DNA of 64,000 bases from Jannaschia formosa (GTDB lineage: Bacteria > Pseudomonadota > Alphaproteobacteria > Rhodobacterales > Rhodobacteraceae). Where the stretch lies: assembly GCF_003340555.1 (NCBI RefSeq), contig NZ_QPLJ01000016.1, forward strand, positions 1 through 64,000, given 5' to 3'. The translations under genes and the position numbers were made by a program. Of this stretch, positions 24,608 to 34,133 are shown piece after piece (position 1 is the stretch's first letter; each line of letters opens with the position of its first letter). A model generated the notes under the pieces. The model searched no databases and was not told where the DNA came from. It saw nothing but the letters and a program-made list of their open reading frames with translations.

Positions 24608-25004
24608 CGCTACTCCGTGGATGCCCACGCCGTCGGCCGGGCCGTCGAGGTCCGCGCCTTTGCAGAGCGGATCGAGATCTGGCAGGACGGCAAGATAGTG
24701 GGCGAGCACGCACGTGCCTTCGGCCGCGGCAAGGACATCTACGATCCGCTCCACTACGTCCCGGTGCTCGCCCGCAAGCCGGGTGCGCTGCGGAACGGCG
24801 CGCCGTTCAAGGACTGGGAGCTGCCGCCGGCGATGCGGCGTGTGCAGCGCAAGCTCGGCCGCATGCCGAACGGCGACCGCCAGATGGTGGAGATCCTGAG
24901 CGCGGTCCTGACCGACGGGCTGGAGGCGGTGGAGGCAGCCTGCGCCGAGGCGCTAAGCGAGGGCGTGCACTCTTCCGCTGTCGTCCTCAACATCCTCGCC
25001 CGCC

Positions 25005-25034
25005 GTCACGCCGCAGGCGTGCCTCCGGCACGAC
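25005..25034. repeat. 30-bp three-arm palindromic repeat, copy 2
   Basis: Arms GTCACGCC, GGCGTGCC and GGCACGAC with loops GCA and TCC. Read on the other strand its arms are identical to those of the copy at 25256, only the loops differ. It interrupts the end of istA. Confidence 0.65.
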
Positions 25035-25189
25035 GAGCCGGCTCCGCCGCTCAAGATCGCCACGCCAGACGCGCTGCGCCTGAGCTGCGAGCCGGTCGCC
25101 GATTGCAGACGCTACGACAGCCTGAGGAGACCGGACCATGGAAAGATCGCAGGTGCTGGACGTGATGGGCCAGCTCAAGCTCTACGGGA

Positions 25190-25231
25190 GTGAGGGGGCA
25201 GCCCGCCACCGGTCCGAGGGCGCCCCCGAAC
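25190..25231. repeat. GTGAG...CGAAC palindromic repeat, copy 2
   Basis: GTGAG, then outer stem GGGGC/GCCCC, inner AGCCC ... GGGC and a GCCACCGGTCCGA core, then CGAAC. Compared with the copy at 24129 the outer stem has changed on both sides in a compensating way. Confidence 0.55.
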
Positions 25232-25255
25232 GCGGCCTATGACGAGATCATCGCC

Positions 25256-25285
25256 GTCGTGCCGAAGGCACGCCTCCGGCGTGAC
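25256..25285. repeat. 30-bp three-arm palindromic repeat, copy 3
   Basis: Arms GTCGTGCC, GGCACGCC and GGCGTGAC with loops GAA and TCC. It is the reverse complement of copy 2 apart from loop bases, and is inserted in the 5' part of istB. Confidence 0.65.
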
Positions 25286-26064
25286 CGTAAGGCGGCAGCA
25301 CGAGCCGCAGAGGATCGTCGGGGATCTCCTGAACGCCGAAATCAGCGAGAAGCAGGCGCGCTCGATCAAATACCAGATGACCATCGCCAAGCTGCCGCTG
25401 GCCAAGGAGATCGACGAGTTCGACTTCGTGGAAACGCCGGTGAACGAGACGCTGGTCCGCGATCTGGCGGGCGGCGACGTCCTTGAGCAGCAGCGCAACG
25501 TCGTGCTGATCGGCGGCACCGGGACGGGCAAGTCCCACCTTGCCGTCGGCATCGCCCGAGCCTGCATTCGAAGCGGCAGGCGCGGTCGCTTCTTCAACGT
25601 CGTCGACCTCGTCAACAAGCTCGACGCCGAGGCACGCGCCGATCGCCAGGGTCGCACTGCGGACATCCTGTGCCGGCTCGACTTCGATATCCTCGATGAA
25701 CTCGGGTATCTACCCTTTGCCCGGACCGGCGGTCAGCTGCTCTTCCACCTGATCAGCCGCCTCTACGAGCGCACATCGATCCTCGTGACCACGAACCTCG
25801 ACTTCGGCGAATGGCCGAGCGTCTTCGGCGATGCCAAGATGACCACCGCACTCCTCGACCGGCTCACCCACCACTGCGACATCGTCGAGACCGGCAACGA
25901 GAGCTGGCGCTTCAAGACACCGGCCTGACACAGCCCCCGCTGGCCCGATCCGGTTGCGCTGTATGACGGCTACACCGCATCGGGCCAGCTATCCGTGCAC
26001 CCAGAAAGAGGGGGTCATTCTTCGACGCCGATAGAGGGTCAGAATTGGACGCCGATTGACACCG

Positions 26065-26306
26065 ACGCTTTACCATCGACGCCAAGCGCCCCCGGAAGAC
26101 GTGGAAGTCGTCAGCATGCGGGTCGCGCTTGAGCCCCTCCTGCACGAGCAGCGCGAGACCCGGCATGCCCCTTCCCATGTCGGTGACGGCATTGCAGAGC
26201 CGCACCCGCGCGCCCGGCGGCATCGCAATCATGCCCCCCCGACTACCGCAATCAGCCGCGCCAGCGTCGACGGATCCGGCCCCACCACTTTCGTAAGGCA
26301 GCCAAG
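26065..26306 (-). pseudogene. IS66 remnant: tail of tnpA and head of tnpB
   Basis: Minus strand. VVGPDPSTLARLIAVVGGA then a stop is the conserved end of IS66 TnpA. The stop overlaps the ATG at 26232 of TnpB (MIAMPPGARVRLCNAVTDMGRGMPGLALLVQEGLKRDPHADDFHVFRGR). TnpB breaks off at about residue 55, next to the IS21 right end at 26061. Confidence 0.8.
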
Positions 26307-26330
26307 ATGACGAGGCCGGAATAGTCTCCC

Positions 26331-26702
26331 TCAGGCGTCGCCGACCAGCCCCGAGATCAGCCGCAACAGTTCCTGTTCCCAGAAAGGTTTCGGCAGGACG
26401 GGCAAATGCCGGTACGCCGGCTTTAGCCCGTCAACGCCGTATCCGGTCGAGAACATGAATGGCGTGCCCTTGAGAACGAGCACGTCGGCGACATCGTAGC
26501 TCTCCGCGCCATCAAGGTTGACGTCGAGAATGGCAGCGTCGAACGTCTCCTTTTCAAGAAGAGCAAAGGCGCGTGCCTTGTTGCTCGCTGCGACGGTCTC
26601 GCAGCCAAGGTCGCCAAGTATGTTCTCGACCATCATCACGACCATGATCTCGTCTTCGACGACGAGGACGCGCCGGCCGGCCAGCTTCTCCGGTGCGGTC
26701 AT
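26331..26702 (-). CDS. single-domain response regulator
   Basis: 123 residues, one receiver domain and no output domain. The acidic pocket is in VVEDEIMV, the phosphoacceptor D60 in AAILDVNLDG, and the conserved Lys in VLPKPF. It belongs to the receiver group that pairs with HWE kinases in alphaproteobacteria. Its start overlaps the stop of the upstream kinase gene (ATGA), so kinase and receiver form an operon. It probably passes the phosphate to another partner or acts as a phosphate sink. Confidence 0.88.
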   Translation of the reverse strand: MTAPEKLAGRRVLVVEDEIMVVMMVENILGDLGCETVAASNKARAFALLEKETFDAAILDVNLDGAESYDVADVLVLKGTPFMFSTGYGVDGLKPAYRHLPVLPKPFWEQELLRLISGLVGDA

Positions 26703-29700
26703 GTCGATACCTCCTCGGTTGTCGTCTTCAGGGGAAAAACGATCTCGTAGCGGAGCCCGTCCGGCTCGTACTTCAGGATCACATCGCCATCGAGCTCATA
26801 CGCGAGGCCGCGCTCGATCAGGCGAGAGCCGAAGCCCTTGTTGGACGGTTCTTTAACGGGCGGCCCGCCCGTCTCCTGCCACGTCAGGTGCAGGTTGCCA
26901 TCGTTCTGCTGCCAGCCTAGCAGGACGCGCCCGCCATCATTGGACAGCGCACCGTACTTCACGGCATTGGTCGCCAGCTCGTGAAAAGCCATGGCGAGGG
27001 CCAGCGCCGCCTTGGGCCGAAGCATGATGCTGCCGCCATCGAGCACGAAACGTCCAGCCCGCGCATCCGCCATCCCGAATGGCTGGAGAGCCTGGCGGAT
27101 GATGTCCCTTAGGTCGGCATTCCCCCATTCCTGACGCGTTAGAAGGTCGTGGGAGCGAGACAAGGCAATCAGACGTGACACGATTGCCTCGCGGACGCGG
27201 GCCGGTACGTCCTGCCCGCGCAGGGCCTGCTGTGCGATGGACTGGACCGTGGCGAGCGTGTTCTTCACCCGGTGGTTCAGCTCGCCGATGAGCAGTTGCA
27301 GGCGTTCGGCGTTCTCCTTCTCGACGCGTATGTCCCGAAGCTCGATGATCGTACCGATCGCGCGCGCGGCGGCGTCGTGGATGGGGCTGGCGGTGTAAGC
27401 GACCGGATAGAAATGCCCGTCCTTGTGGACGAACACTTCCTCGCCCTCCGTCTGGTGGTTCTCCGGGAAGGCCCGGTCGATGGCGCATTCCTCAATCGGG
27501 AATGGCCGGCCGTCGGGATAGGTGTGATGGACCACATCATGCAGTGGCCGGCCCTGAGTTTCTTCGAAACGGTATCCTGTCAGCTTCTCCGCGGCCGCGT
27601 TCATGTAGCTGCAATGTTGGCGCTCATCCATCATGAACACCGCCATTCGGGTGTTGTTCAGCACCGCATTCAGTTGCCGCTCGCTTGCCGCAAGCGCTTC
27701 CTCGGCGGCACGGCGGGCGGTGTCGTCCCTGAGTGTCAGGACGCCGCCGATAAAGCGTCCATCGTCCGTGTAGACCGGCCTTGCGCTGCCGATCGCCACG
27801 ACCTCCTGCCCGTCCGGCCGCCGGATCAGCCAGTGGTCGTCGGTGATGGTTTCCTTCTTCAGGACGGCGCGCGCGAGAGGAAGCTCGTCGCTCGGGTATG
27901 GGAAGCCGTCGAGCGTGAAGAGGCTGTAGTTGCGGGAAAATTCCTCGGGCGGGATATCGACGATGCTGGTGCCATGAATGCGGGCGGCCGCCTCGTTCAC
28001 GAAGACGATCTTGCCGCTGTCGTCGGTCACGATCACGCCTTCGGAAAGCTGGCCGAGAACGGCGATGCGTTCGGCCGCAAGCGCCTGCGTCCGTGCTGAC
28101 GCTTCAAGAAGGGCTGCTTCGTCCCGCTTGCGCTGCGTCACGTCGGTCACGAACCCGAAAAACCCGTCTGTGCTGCCATCAACTCCCCTGCTCGGGACAA
28201 ACTCGGCTTCGACATGCCTGATCCCGCCGCTTTCGTAGGGGACCTCGGCGTCGAAGTTGACCGACTCGCCTCGGAGCGCGGCTTCCACCCTGGGTCCTAC
28301 AGTGCAAAACGCCTTTTCCCCGAGCACCTCGCTGATATGCCGACCCACGATCTCGCTGCGTGGCACCCCGAACCATTTTTCGTAGGCCCTGTTGACGAAG
28401 CCATAGCGACCGTCGCGGTCGACATATGAAATGAGCGCCGGCGCCGAATCGGCGACGAGCTGGAGCCGCGCCTCGTTTTCGGCGGCGCGCGCCTCGGCGT
28501 TCTTCAGCTCCGTGACCTCGAAGACGGCCCCGCTGAAAAGCCTGTTTTGGTCGACGGTGCCCCGCGCGATGCACCATCGCACTCGTCCGTCCGGCAGGAT
28601 GACGCGATACTCGTCGTCATAGCGCGTTTCTCCTGCGAGAAGTGCGGCGACCTTCGCCTCGACGTCTGGCCGGTCTTCGGGATGGATGCGCGAAAGATAG
28701 ATCTCGGAGGGGCTCCGTGCGACCTCGTCCGATGGGAGCTCGAAGAGCTTGGCCATGCCGGCATCTCCGTGAACCTCGCCGTCAGGCAGCTGCCAGACGA
28801 ACGAGCCCGCCCCGGCCGTCGCGAGAAGGCTTTTCAGGCGGGTGTGGGCAAGGCCCAGTGCCGCTGTCCGGTCTTCGACCCGCTCTTCAAGTCTCTCATT
28901 GGCGTCGACGAGTTGCCGCCTCGACTGCCGCTCTTGGTGCGCGGTGCGCAGGCCGAGCGCCGTCAGCGCAGCGAATGCCGCTATTGCGGCAAGGGCGACG
29001 GAACCGGTGAGGGCGGAGCGCATGCGCCAAGGTGCGAGTACCTTACTTTGCGGCCGCGATACGCGGATGCGGATCGGGTACTCCGGAAGCACCCGTTCCG
29101 CCATCAGAACGTCACCGGCTTCGTCTGGGGCGTCGGGCGGCCATTCGGCGAGGACCGCGCCGTCGCGCCGCGTCAGACTGAGACGGGCCCCGCTGCCGGG
29201 GCCCGCTCTAGAATAGAGTTCGGAGAAATACTCGCTGAAGACGCCGGCGGCGGCGACGCCGAGGAAGCCGCCAGTCTGGTCGAACAGCCCGCGGCTGAGG
29301 GTAAAGCGCGGACGACCGCTCGATCCGCCGACCGCGAGCGGGCCGATATGCAGGCCGCGCTCCCCAGCCAGATGCGCCTGGAAATACTGTCGGTGAGAGA
29401 AGGAACCTTGCGTTGCGGGCGGGTGCGTCCAGCTTTCGGCGATCGTGACGCCGTCCGCGTCCATGACCCAGGCGGAACTGATCTGCGGGCTGTCTCCCTT
29501 CAGGCGATTGAGCTGCGAGAACAACGCCTCGGCGGCCGCAGGATCGCTGAGACTGACGCCGGCGGCGATTTCGACGACCCCCTGCAGGAGTGTGTCTCCG
29601 GCCTCGAACGCGCGGCCGGCATGCTGCTCGAGAAGGAGGGCTCTTGACTCGAGTTGATGCTGTGCTTCCTTGAGCGTTGAATGGTGATCCCAGTAGACGC

Positions 29701-29770
29701 CGAACCCCCAGGCCGACACGCAGCCGGCGGAGAAGAGGGCAAGCGCTGACCACCAGAACTTGCGCTGCAT
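26699..29770 (-). CDS. membrane PAS/HWE sensor histidine kinase
   Basis: 1023 residues from ATG 29770 (GGAGAA upstream); the open frame extends 49 codons further but that part has no signal. Layout: TM1 (~3-22), a periplasmic Cache-like sensor (~25-245), TM2 (ALTGSVALAAIAAFAALTALGL, ~258-280), a coiled coil, and four PAS units. The HWE kinase core is last (IGELNHRVKNTLATVQSIA, phospho-His about 833; FHELATNAVKYGALS; GFGSRLIERGL). The stop overlaps the receiver gene. It likely senses an extracytoplasmic ligand; the ligand is unknown. Confidence 0.87.
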   Translation of the reverse strand: MQRKFWWSALALFSAGCVSAWGFGVYWDHHSTLKEAQHQLESRALLLEQHAGRAFEAGDTLLQGVVEIAAGVSLSDPAAAEALFSQLNRLKGDSPQISSAWVMDADGVTIAESWTHPPATQGSFSHRQYFQAHLAGERGLHIGPLAVGGSSGRPRFTLSRGLFDQTGGFLGVAAAGVFSEYFSELYSRAGPGSGARLSLTRRDGAVLAEWPPDAPDEAGDVLMAERVLPEYPIRIRVSRPQSKVLAPWRMRSALTGSVALAAIAAFAALTALGLRTAHQERQSRRQLVDANERLEERVEDRTAALGLAHTRLKSLLATAGAGSFVWQLPDGEVHGDAGMAKLFELPSDEVARSPSEIYLSRIHPEDRPDVEAKVAALLAGETRYDDEYRVILPDGRVRWCIARGTVDQNRLFSGAVFEVTELKNAEARAAENEARLQLVADSAPALISYVDRDGRYGFVNRAYEKWFGVPRSEIVGRHISEVLGEKAFCTVGPRVEAALRGESVNFDAEVPYESGGIRHVEAEFVPSRGVDGSTDGFFGFVTDVTQRKRDEAALLEASARTQALAAERIAVLGQLSEGVIVTDDSGKIVFVNEAAARIHGTSIVDIPPEEFSRNYSLFTLDGFPYPSDELPLARAVLKKETITDDHWLIRRPDGQEVVAIGSARPVYTDDGRFIGGVLTLRDDTARRAAEEALAASERQLNAVLNNTRMAVFMMDERQHCSYMNAAAEKLTGYRFEETQGRPLHDVVHHTYPDGRPFPIEECAIDRAFPENHQTEGEEVFVHKDGHFYPVAYTASPIHDAAARAIGTIIELRDIRVEKENAERLQLLIGELNHRVKNTLATVQSIAQQALRGQDVPARVREAIVSRLIALSRSHDLLTRQEWGNADLRDIIRQALQPFGMADARAGRFVLDGGSIMLRPKAALALAMAFHELATNAVKYGALSNDGGRVLLGWQQNDGNLHLTWQETGGPPVKEPSNKGFGSRLIERGLAYELDGDVILKYEPDGLRYEIVFPLKTTTEEVST

Positions 29771-30351
29771 CAATCTTCTCCATTCTGACAGCGAGGTCGG
29801 CGCCTGATCAACGTTGAGCTCCGCCCGGACCCACTGCCTGCTTTTCCAGCTTACACTGCTCTGGCTTCGAGAGATCGATCGGGTCGCGGACGCCGCGGAA
29901 AGAGTCTCCCGTCTCATTGCCAGCGATCGACGGGGCTCTCGGGGACATCACTCTCGCGGCCTTCCTTGATCAGACCGGGACACCTTAGTCAGATGAGCAT
30001 TCTCTTCAAGCAAAGCCTAGTCTCTCCGGCGCAACCGCCGTCGTTCACGTTATCCTTCGGCGTCAGAACGGAACTGACTGTCTGGTGCGGAAGGCGTTCA
30101 GCTTCCCTCACGCGTGTGGCCCCGGGGACAGCCGGGGCCCCGAATGGCCGCCCTCGGGTCGCTGCAGAGAGCCGAGATGAGGGACTGACGACAGACCAAC
30201 CGGGCGCCGTTTCAGGAAAGTGAGACAGCTTCTCGGGTAACTCCCCCGTCTGACCTGAAGCGCCAAGCGAGGGGCAGACCGAAACCGCCCGTTGTGCTGA
30301 CCATGAAATGGTGGGAAAGTTGCAGGCCAAGCAAAGCACTCGAGGTCGGCC
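29771..30351. other. 581-bp divergent control region of two signalling operons
   Basis: No gene is supported. It separates the minus-strand HWE kinase and the plus-strand methanogen-output operon. A GC-rich hairpin (GGCCCCGG with CCGGGGCC) at about 30118-30139 is the main structure. No promoter with good consensus was found. Confidence 0.4.
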
Positions 30352-30894
30352 ATGACGCAGACGTCCCTAGAACGTGTTCCCCCGGTCTCGGACGCCGCTG
30401 TCGATCTGGAGCGTGACGTCTTCCTCCGTGCATTGCTGAGAGAGCTTGCTGGCACGCTGGAGAGTGTGGTTGGCCTTGCCGAGGCGTCAGGATACATCAG
30501 CGTCGTAGGGGGCGCGATAGGTGAGAGCATCGACGCCTCATATCGCAAGGCGCTGGCGGTCGACCGCCTCAGCCGGAGCCAGGTGAGGGACGTCCTCGTC
30601 GACCTGAAGCGCAGAATAGAAGGCGACTTCTATGTCATCGAGGAGCGAGAGGATCGGATCATCCTCGGAAACCGCAATTGTCCCTTCGGCGAGTTCGTCG
30701 CTGGCCGCCCGTCGCTATGCATGATGACTTCGAACGTCTTTGGCTCTATCGCCGCACAGAACCTTGGCTACGCGCGCGTCGAGATCGAAGAGTCCATTGC
30801 GCAGGGCCATCCCGGCTGCCGCGTGGTCGTCCATCTGAGGCCCTCCGAAGAGGCCGAGCCGAATTCCAGAGAGTATTTCCGGACGGCGGAATGA
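30352..30894 (+). CDS. methanogen-output-domain protein
   Basis: 180 residues resembling the 'metanogen output domain 1' family: a long N-terminal helical part, then [41 protein letters not shown] and [10 protein letters not shown]. Three conserved-looking cysteines (C110, C123, C156) could bind a metal or a cofactor. Its stop overlaps the start of the kinase gene (ATGA), so it is probably the sensory or regulatory partner of that kinase. The biochemical role of this domain is not established. Confidence 0.65.
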   Translation: MTQTSLERVPPVSDAAVDLERDVFLRALLRELAGTLESVVGLAEASGYISVVGGAIGESIDASYRKALAVDRLSRSQVRDVLVDLKRRIEGDFYVIEEREDRIILGNRNCPFGEFVAGRPSLCMMTSNVFGSIAAQNLGYARVEIEESIAQGHPGCRVVVHLRPSEEAEPNSREYFRTAE

Positions 30895-31958
30895 AGCGCG
30901 GAGCCGCACTTCAGGGCATCCCCTTCGATCTGGAGTTCCTGTCGGAACCTGCACTGGTCGTCGGTCTCAAGGGCGAGGTGCATAAGGCAAACGCGGCGGC
31001 TCACGGCCTTCTCGAGGAGAAGGGCAGGATAGCAAGCCTGTTTGATCTCTTCGAAGACAGTGGCATCGACATCGCGTCTTTCCTCCGTCGCGCCAGTGGC
31101 TCGACCTCGTCACATGTCGGCTCGCTGACGCTCGCGCGCGGAGAAGGCAGAGAGCGTTTCCGCGCGCTCGCTGCACGGCTGCAGTGGGCTGGCAGCGCCG
31201 AGACGCTGCTGATCGTTCGGCTGCTGCCTGTCCGGGAAGATCAGTTCAGCGTCCTCAATCGGCGCCTGAGAGAGATAGACCGACAGTTGCACCAGCGGTT
31301 GAAGGAGAACGCGTTGCTCCAGGAGGCGCTGGCAGACAACCGGGTGCTGGTTCGCGAACTCCAGCACCGGGTCAAGAACAACATCCAGCAGATGCTGTCA
31401 TTGATAAAGATGTCAGCTGCGGGCAACAGATCCTCCGCGGTCGGGGACGTCGTCCTGACGGCGACCCGTCGGCTCCGGGCGATGGCGACGGCGCAGGAAG
31501 CGCTGTACCAGAACGAGGGCGCCGGATCGATCTCTGCACAGAGCTTCCTGGAAGCGGTGGTGACGGGTGCTGCCTCGAGCTACGGCTCCGCGGACCGGCT
31601 CGACCTCGCGATCGCGGATGCGCGAATGACCTCCGAGGAGGCGCATTGCGTTGCCTTGATCGCCAACGAGCTTGTAACCAACGCGTGCAAGTACGGAATT
31701 GCGAGCGACGGTGGCCGAATAAGCGTGCGGTTCTGGTCTTCTGCCGGTGATTCTCACCTAGAGGTCCAGGACGGTGGACCCGGCTTCAGTGAGGAAACCA
31801 GTTCGCGCTCGTCGGGTTTGACTCTGGTGCGGGCCCTGTGCCGGCAAATCGGTGGCAGATTCGAGGTCGCTAACCATCTAGGCTCCAGATGCTCCGTACA
31901 ATTCCGATCTGCACTGCCACCAGGGAACGACGATGATGCAGCGCGCCCACTATCTTGA
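30891..31958 (+). CDS. soluble HisKA_2 histidine kinase
   Basis: 355 residues, no membrane segment. A PAS-like N-terminus (~10-115) leads through a coiled coil ([25 protein letters not shown]) to a HisKA_2 dimerisation/phosphoacceptor segment ([20 protein letters not shown]159) and an HATPase domain ([37 protein letters not shown]). The start overlaps the preceding gene and the receiver gene begins inside its 3' end, so three genes form one signalling unit. Confidence 0.85.
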   Translation: MKRGAALQGIPFDLEFLSEPALVVGLKGEVHKANAAAHGLLEEKGRIASLFDLFEDSGIDIASFLRRASGSTSSHVGSLTLARGEGRERFRALAARLQWAGSAETLLIVRLLPVREDQFSVLNRRLREIDRQLHQRLKENALLQEALADNRVLVRELQHRVKNNIQQMLSLIKMSAAGNRSSAVGDVVLTATRRLRAMATAQEALYQNEGAGSISAQSFLEAVVTGAASSYGSADRLDLAIADARMTSEEAHCVALIANELVTNACKYGIASDGGRISVRFWSSAGDSHLEVQDGGPGFSEETSSRSSGLTLVRALCRQIGGRFEVANHLGSRCSVQFRSALPPGNDDDAARPLS

Positions 31959-32499
31959 GAACCGAGCCTTCGCTGCGCATCGCCGGACGCGATCGCAGAG
32001 ACTTTTAGCTTCCATGGCCGGGTGTATGCCTGCTGCTGCAATCGTTGACGTCAGCGTGGCCGGGCGTGACAGGAAGAGCACTTCTTGGGCTGGAACAGCT
32101 GCGTCGGGGCAGCACTCTGCCGAGCCGCGGCGGCCGCTTCGCGTTGTCGTGGTCGAGGACGATGCTATCATCGCCATGGAACTCGAGATGATGCTTCAGG
32201 ATCTCGGCGTAGAGGTCCTCGGGATCGCCACGACGGCCGCGGAAGCCATACGGCTTGTCGAACAGCATCGTCCGGACTGCGCCACAATGGATATCAACAT
32301 CAGGGGCGAACGCGACGGCATCAGCGCCGCTATAGAGATCTACGAGTTGCTGGGCGTCCGATCCATCTTTGCAACAGCCTACGGAAACCCGGAGACAGTG
32401 AAGCGCGCGGCTCCCGCTCATCCCATTGGTTGGGTCAAGAAGCCCTTCGAGGCCGAGGACCTGAAATCGGCGCTCCGACAAGTATTGAAGGGGAACTGA
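31933..32499 (+). CDS. receiver-domain response regulator
   Basis: 188 residues from ATG 31933, which lies inside the kinase gene; an ATG at 32014 would give a shorter N-terminus. The first ~68 residues are unlike a known domain. The receiver domain follows (VVVVEDDAIIAMELEMMLQDLG, phosphoacceptor D120 in CATMDINIRGERDG, Lys in VKKPFEAEDL). There is no output domain. It is the likely phosphorylation target of the kinase encoded just upstream. Confidence 0.8.
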   Translation: MMQRAHYLENRAFAAHRRTRSQRLLASMAGCMPAAAIVDVSVAGRDRKSTSWAGTAASGQHSAEPRRPLRVVVVEDDAIIAMELEMMLQDLGVEVLGIATTAAEAIRLVEQHRPDCATMDINIRGERDGISAAIEIYELLGVRSIFATAYGNPETVKRAAPAHPIGWVKKPFEAEDLKSALRQVLKGN

Positions 32500-32860
32500 T
32501 CTCAAGGCGTCAGGTTCGTCCCGATGCACCCAGATCAGGCTGGCGTCCTGCAACGATCTCGCGCTGACTGCAAATCGGCTTGGTCACCGGGGCGCTGGTC
32601 GGGCTATTCGGCTAGGACAGGCACTACCTCGGTGTGTCGGCCGACGGCAGCACCTTCTTCGGCGGCCTGAGTGCTGGCAACGCTAGCGGCGCGTCGACCA
32701 TGCGTACAAGCTCCTATCCGGCTCTTCATCCCTGTTTTTCGCCTTCTCTCTCAGGATGCCCGAGTTGCAGGTATGTTGCGGCTTCGCTGCCCTTGTAGAC
32801 GAAATAGTTGTCTTGCCCAGTGTTCATAAGGATCCTCACCCACCGTAGCTGTTCGCGGGC
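32500..32860. other. 360-bp stretch without a recognised gene
   Basis: All frames contain stops. One short frame reads DRHYLGVSADGSTFFGGLSAGNASG but is not connected to a start. It looks like degraded DNA between the signalling operon and a recombinase fragment. Confidence 0.35.
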
Positions 32861-33138
32861 ATGCCCGAGGGCAACGACCTAGTCGTCGGCATCATGGCGC
32901 TGGTTGCCAAGCAGGAGCGCGAGGCGATCTCACGGCGTACGAAGGAGGCGCTGGCGGCGGCAAAGGCCCGCGGAGTGCACCGGGGCAATCCGAATGGAGC
33001 TGCCGCGCTCGGACGGGCGGGCAACGGCGGAGCACCCCTCCGCGCCGCCGTCGCGGCCAACGCCGACACCTTCGCCAGTGCCGCCGGGAATGCCAGGCAC
33101 GATCCATCACGCCCCGCATCGCGCGCCGCGGCGTCGAC
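32861..33138 (+). pseudogene. serine recombinase (resolvase) fragment
   Basis: It encodes MPEGNDLVVGIMALVAKQEREAISRRTKEALAAAKARG ... GNPNGAAALGRAGNGG, the end of the catalytic domain and start of the linker of a resolvase/invertase. The N-terminal catalytic Ser region and the C-terminal DNA-binding part are missing. It is cut on the right by the IS3 end at 33139. The same family recurs as fragments at 51.2-51.6 and 53.5-53.9 kb. Confidence 0.75.
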
Positions 33139-33166
33139 TGATCTTCCCCCGGTTCGGTGGAGGCGG

Positions 33167-34064
33167 TTAGGCCGCCATGCGTTCCATGGCGGCGGGTGAA
33201 CGATATCCTAACGCCGAGTGGAGGCGGTGGGTGTTGTACCATCCTTCGATCCAGGCGAACAGATCGCGGCGCGCTTCGTCCCTGGTGGCGTAGACGCGGT
33301 GATGGATGCGCTCGGTCTTCAGCGTCCCGAAGAAGCTCTCCATCGGTGCGTTGTCCAGGCAGTCACCCTTCCGGCTCATCGACGGCGTGATCTCCGCCTT
33401 CTCAAGGACTTTTCGGTAGTCCTCGCAGGCGTACTGGATGCCTCGGTCCGTATGGCAGATGAGCCCTGGCGCCGGCCGCTGTCGCCTCACCGCCATCTCG
33501 AGCGCTTCCACGGCGATCTCGGCGTGCAGCGTCTCGCGCATCGACCAGCCGACGATCTGGCGGGTATGCAGGTCGAGGACCGCGGCCAGGAAAAGCCAGC
33601 CTTCGCCGGTGCGCAAGTAGGTCAGGTCCCCGAGCCAGACCTGGTTGGGCCGCGCTGCCGTGAAGTCCCGTCCAAGCCTATTGGGCGCGATCGGATATCC
33701 GTGCCGGCTATCGGTCGTGCGCACGCGGCGCGGAAGGGCAGCCAGCCCCCGCAGCCCGGCCCGGCGCATCAGGCGAGCTACGCGGTTGCGCCCAATGGTC
33801 CGTCCCATGCTGCGCAGGACGGCATGCACGCGCGGCGCGCCATACGCGCCGCCGCTATCGGCGTGGATGCGACAGATCTCGCTGAGTAGAGACCGGTTGG
33901 CCTTGCTCCGCTCGCTCTCGGGACGGGACCGCCATGCGTAGTAGCCGCTCTGGGACACGCCCATCACGCGGCACATGAGGGCGACGGGCCATGTGCCGCG
34001 ATGCTCATCGACGAACCGGAAGATCACCGGCTGGCTCCGCCGAAGATGAGCGCGGCCTTTTTTA
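33167..34064 (-). pseudogene. IS3-family orfB transposase, separated from its orfA
   Basis: The retroviral-integrase-like DDE domain is complete: Asp in VWLGDLTYLRTGEGW, Asp in ICHTDRGIQYACEDY, Glu in DNAPMESFFGTLKTE, followed by the usual YNTHRLHSALGYRSPAAME end. Its 5' end runs into the IS1595 repeat, so the normal orfA-orfB fusion by frameshifting cannot happen. Removal of the IS1595 would restore KKGRAHLRR. Confidence 0.85.
34057..34064. repeat. target duplication of the IS1595 element (left)
   Basis: CTTTTTTA, repeated exactly at 36649-36656 on the other side of the element. Confidence 0.85.
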
Positions 34065-34133
34065 GGCGATTGTATATTTGACAAACCCAAGCTTATGGGC
34101 TACCTCTAATTCAACACTCTAGAGGTTCCCGCC

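Larger units (their letters stand above)
23511..25137 (+). pseudogene. istA: istA transposase, multiply broken
   Basis: The start MLVVETIAKIRRAYF ... CRELRVS is normal, but TAG at 23673-23675 follows. An extra G near 23723 shifts the frame, and palindromic inserts at 23880, 24129, 24561 and 25005 add or shift codons. Catalytic-core pieces remain recognisable: GEAYQFDWSHE, RAYPRESQEMVFDAH, CTPASGWEKGQVENQVG and HYVPVLARKPGALRNGAPF. The longest intact stretch is 24179-25005. It cannot make a normal transposase. Confidence 0.85.
25138..25928 (+). pseudogene. istB: istB ATPase helper, 5' part disrupted
   Basis: The ATG at 25138 starts MERSQVLDVMGQLKLYG. Two palindromic inserts (25190-25231 and 25256-25285) then break the frame before [13 protein letters not shown]. 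From 25290 on the ATPase is intact: Walker [10 protein letters not shown], Walker [13 protein letters not shown], and the C-terminal [25 protein letters not shown]. IstB is the AAA+ partner of IstA. This copy could only be translated from an internal start and would lack its N-terminal domain. Confidence 0.85.
23401..26061 (+). mobile_element. decayed IS21-family element
   Basis: The left end (from TGTGACTCGG at 23401) and right end (read inward TGTCAATCGGCGTCC, ending 26061) carry the repeated AAAACTGACCCC/TTCTGACCC motifs typical of IS21 termini. It contains istA and istB in the standard order, both broken. No target duplication is visible. Six short palindromic sequences absent from usual IS21 genes have entered the element (see repeats), and there is a nonsense codon and a +1 shift in istA. 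Confidence 0.8.

Noticed and set aside
30061-30110. EcfG-type promoter (GGAAC ... CGTT) before the methanogen-output operon
   Set aside because: The two boxes are 20 bases apart rather than 16-17, and they are ~250 bases from the start codon.
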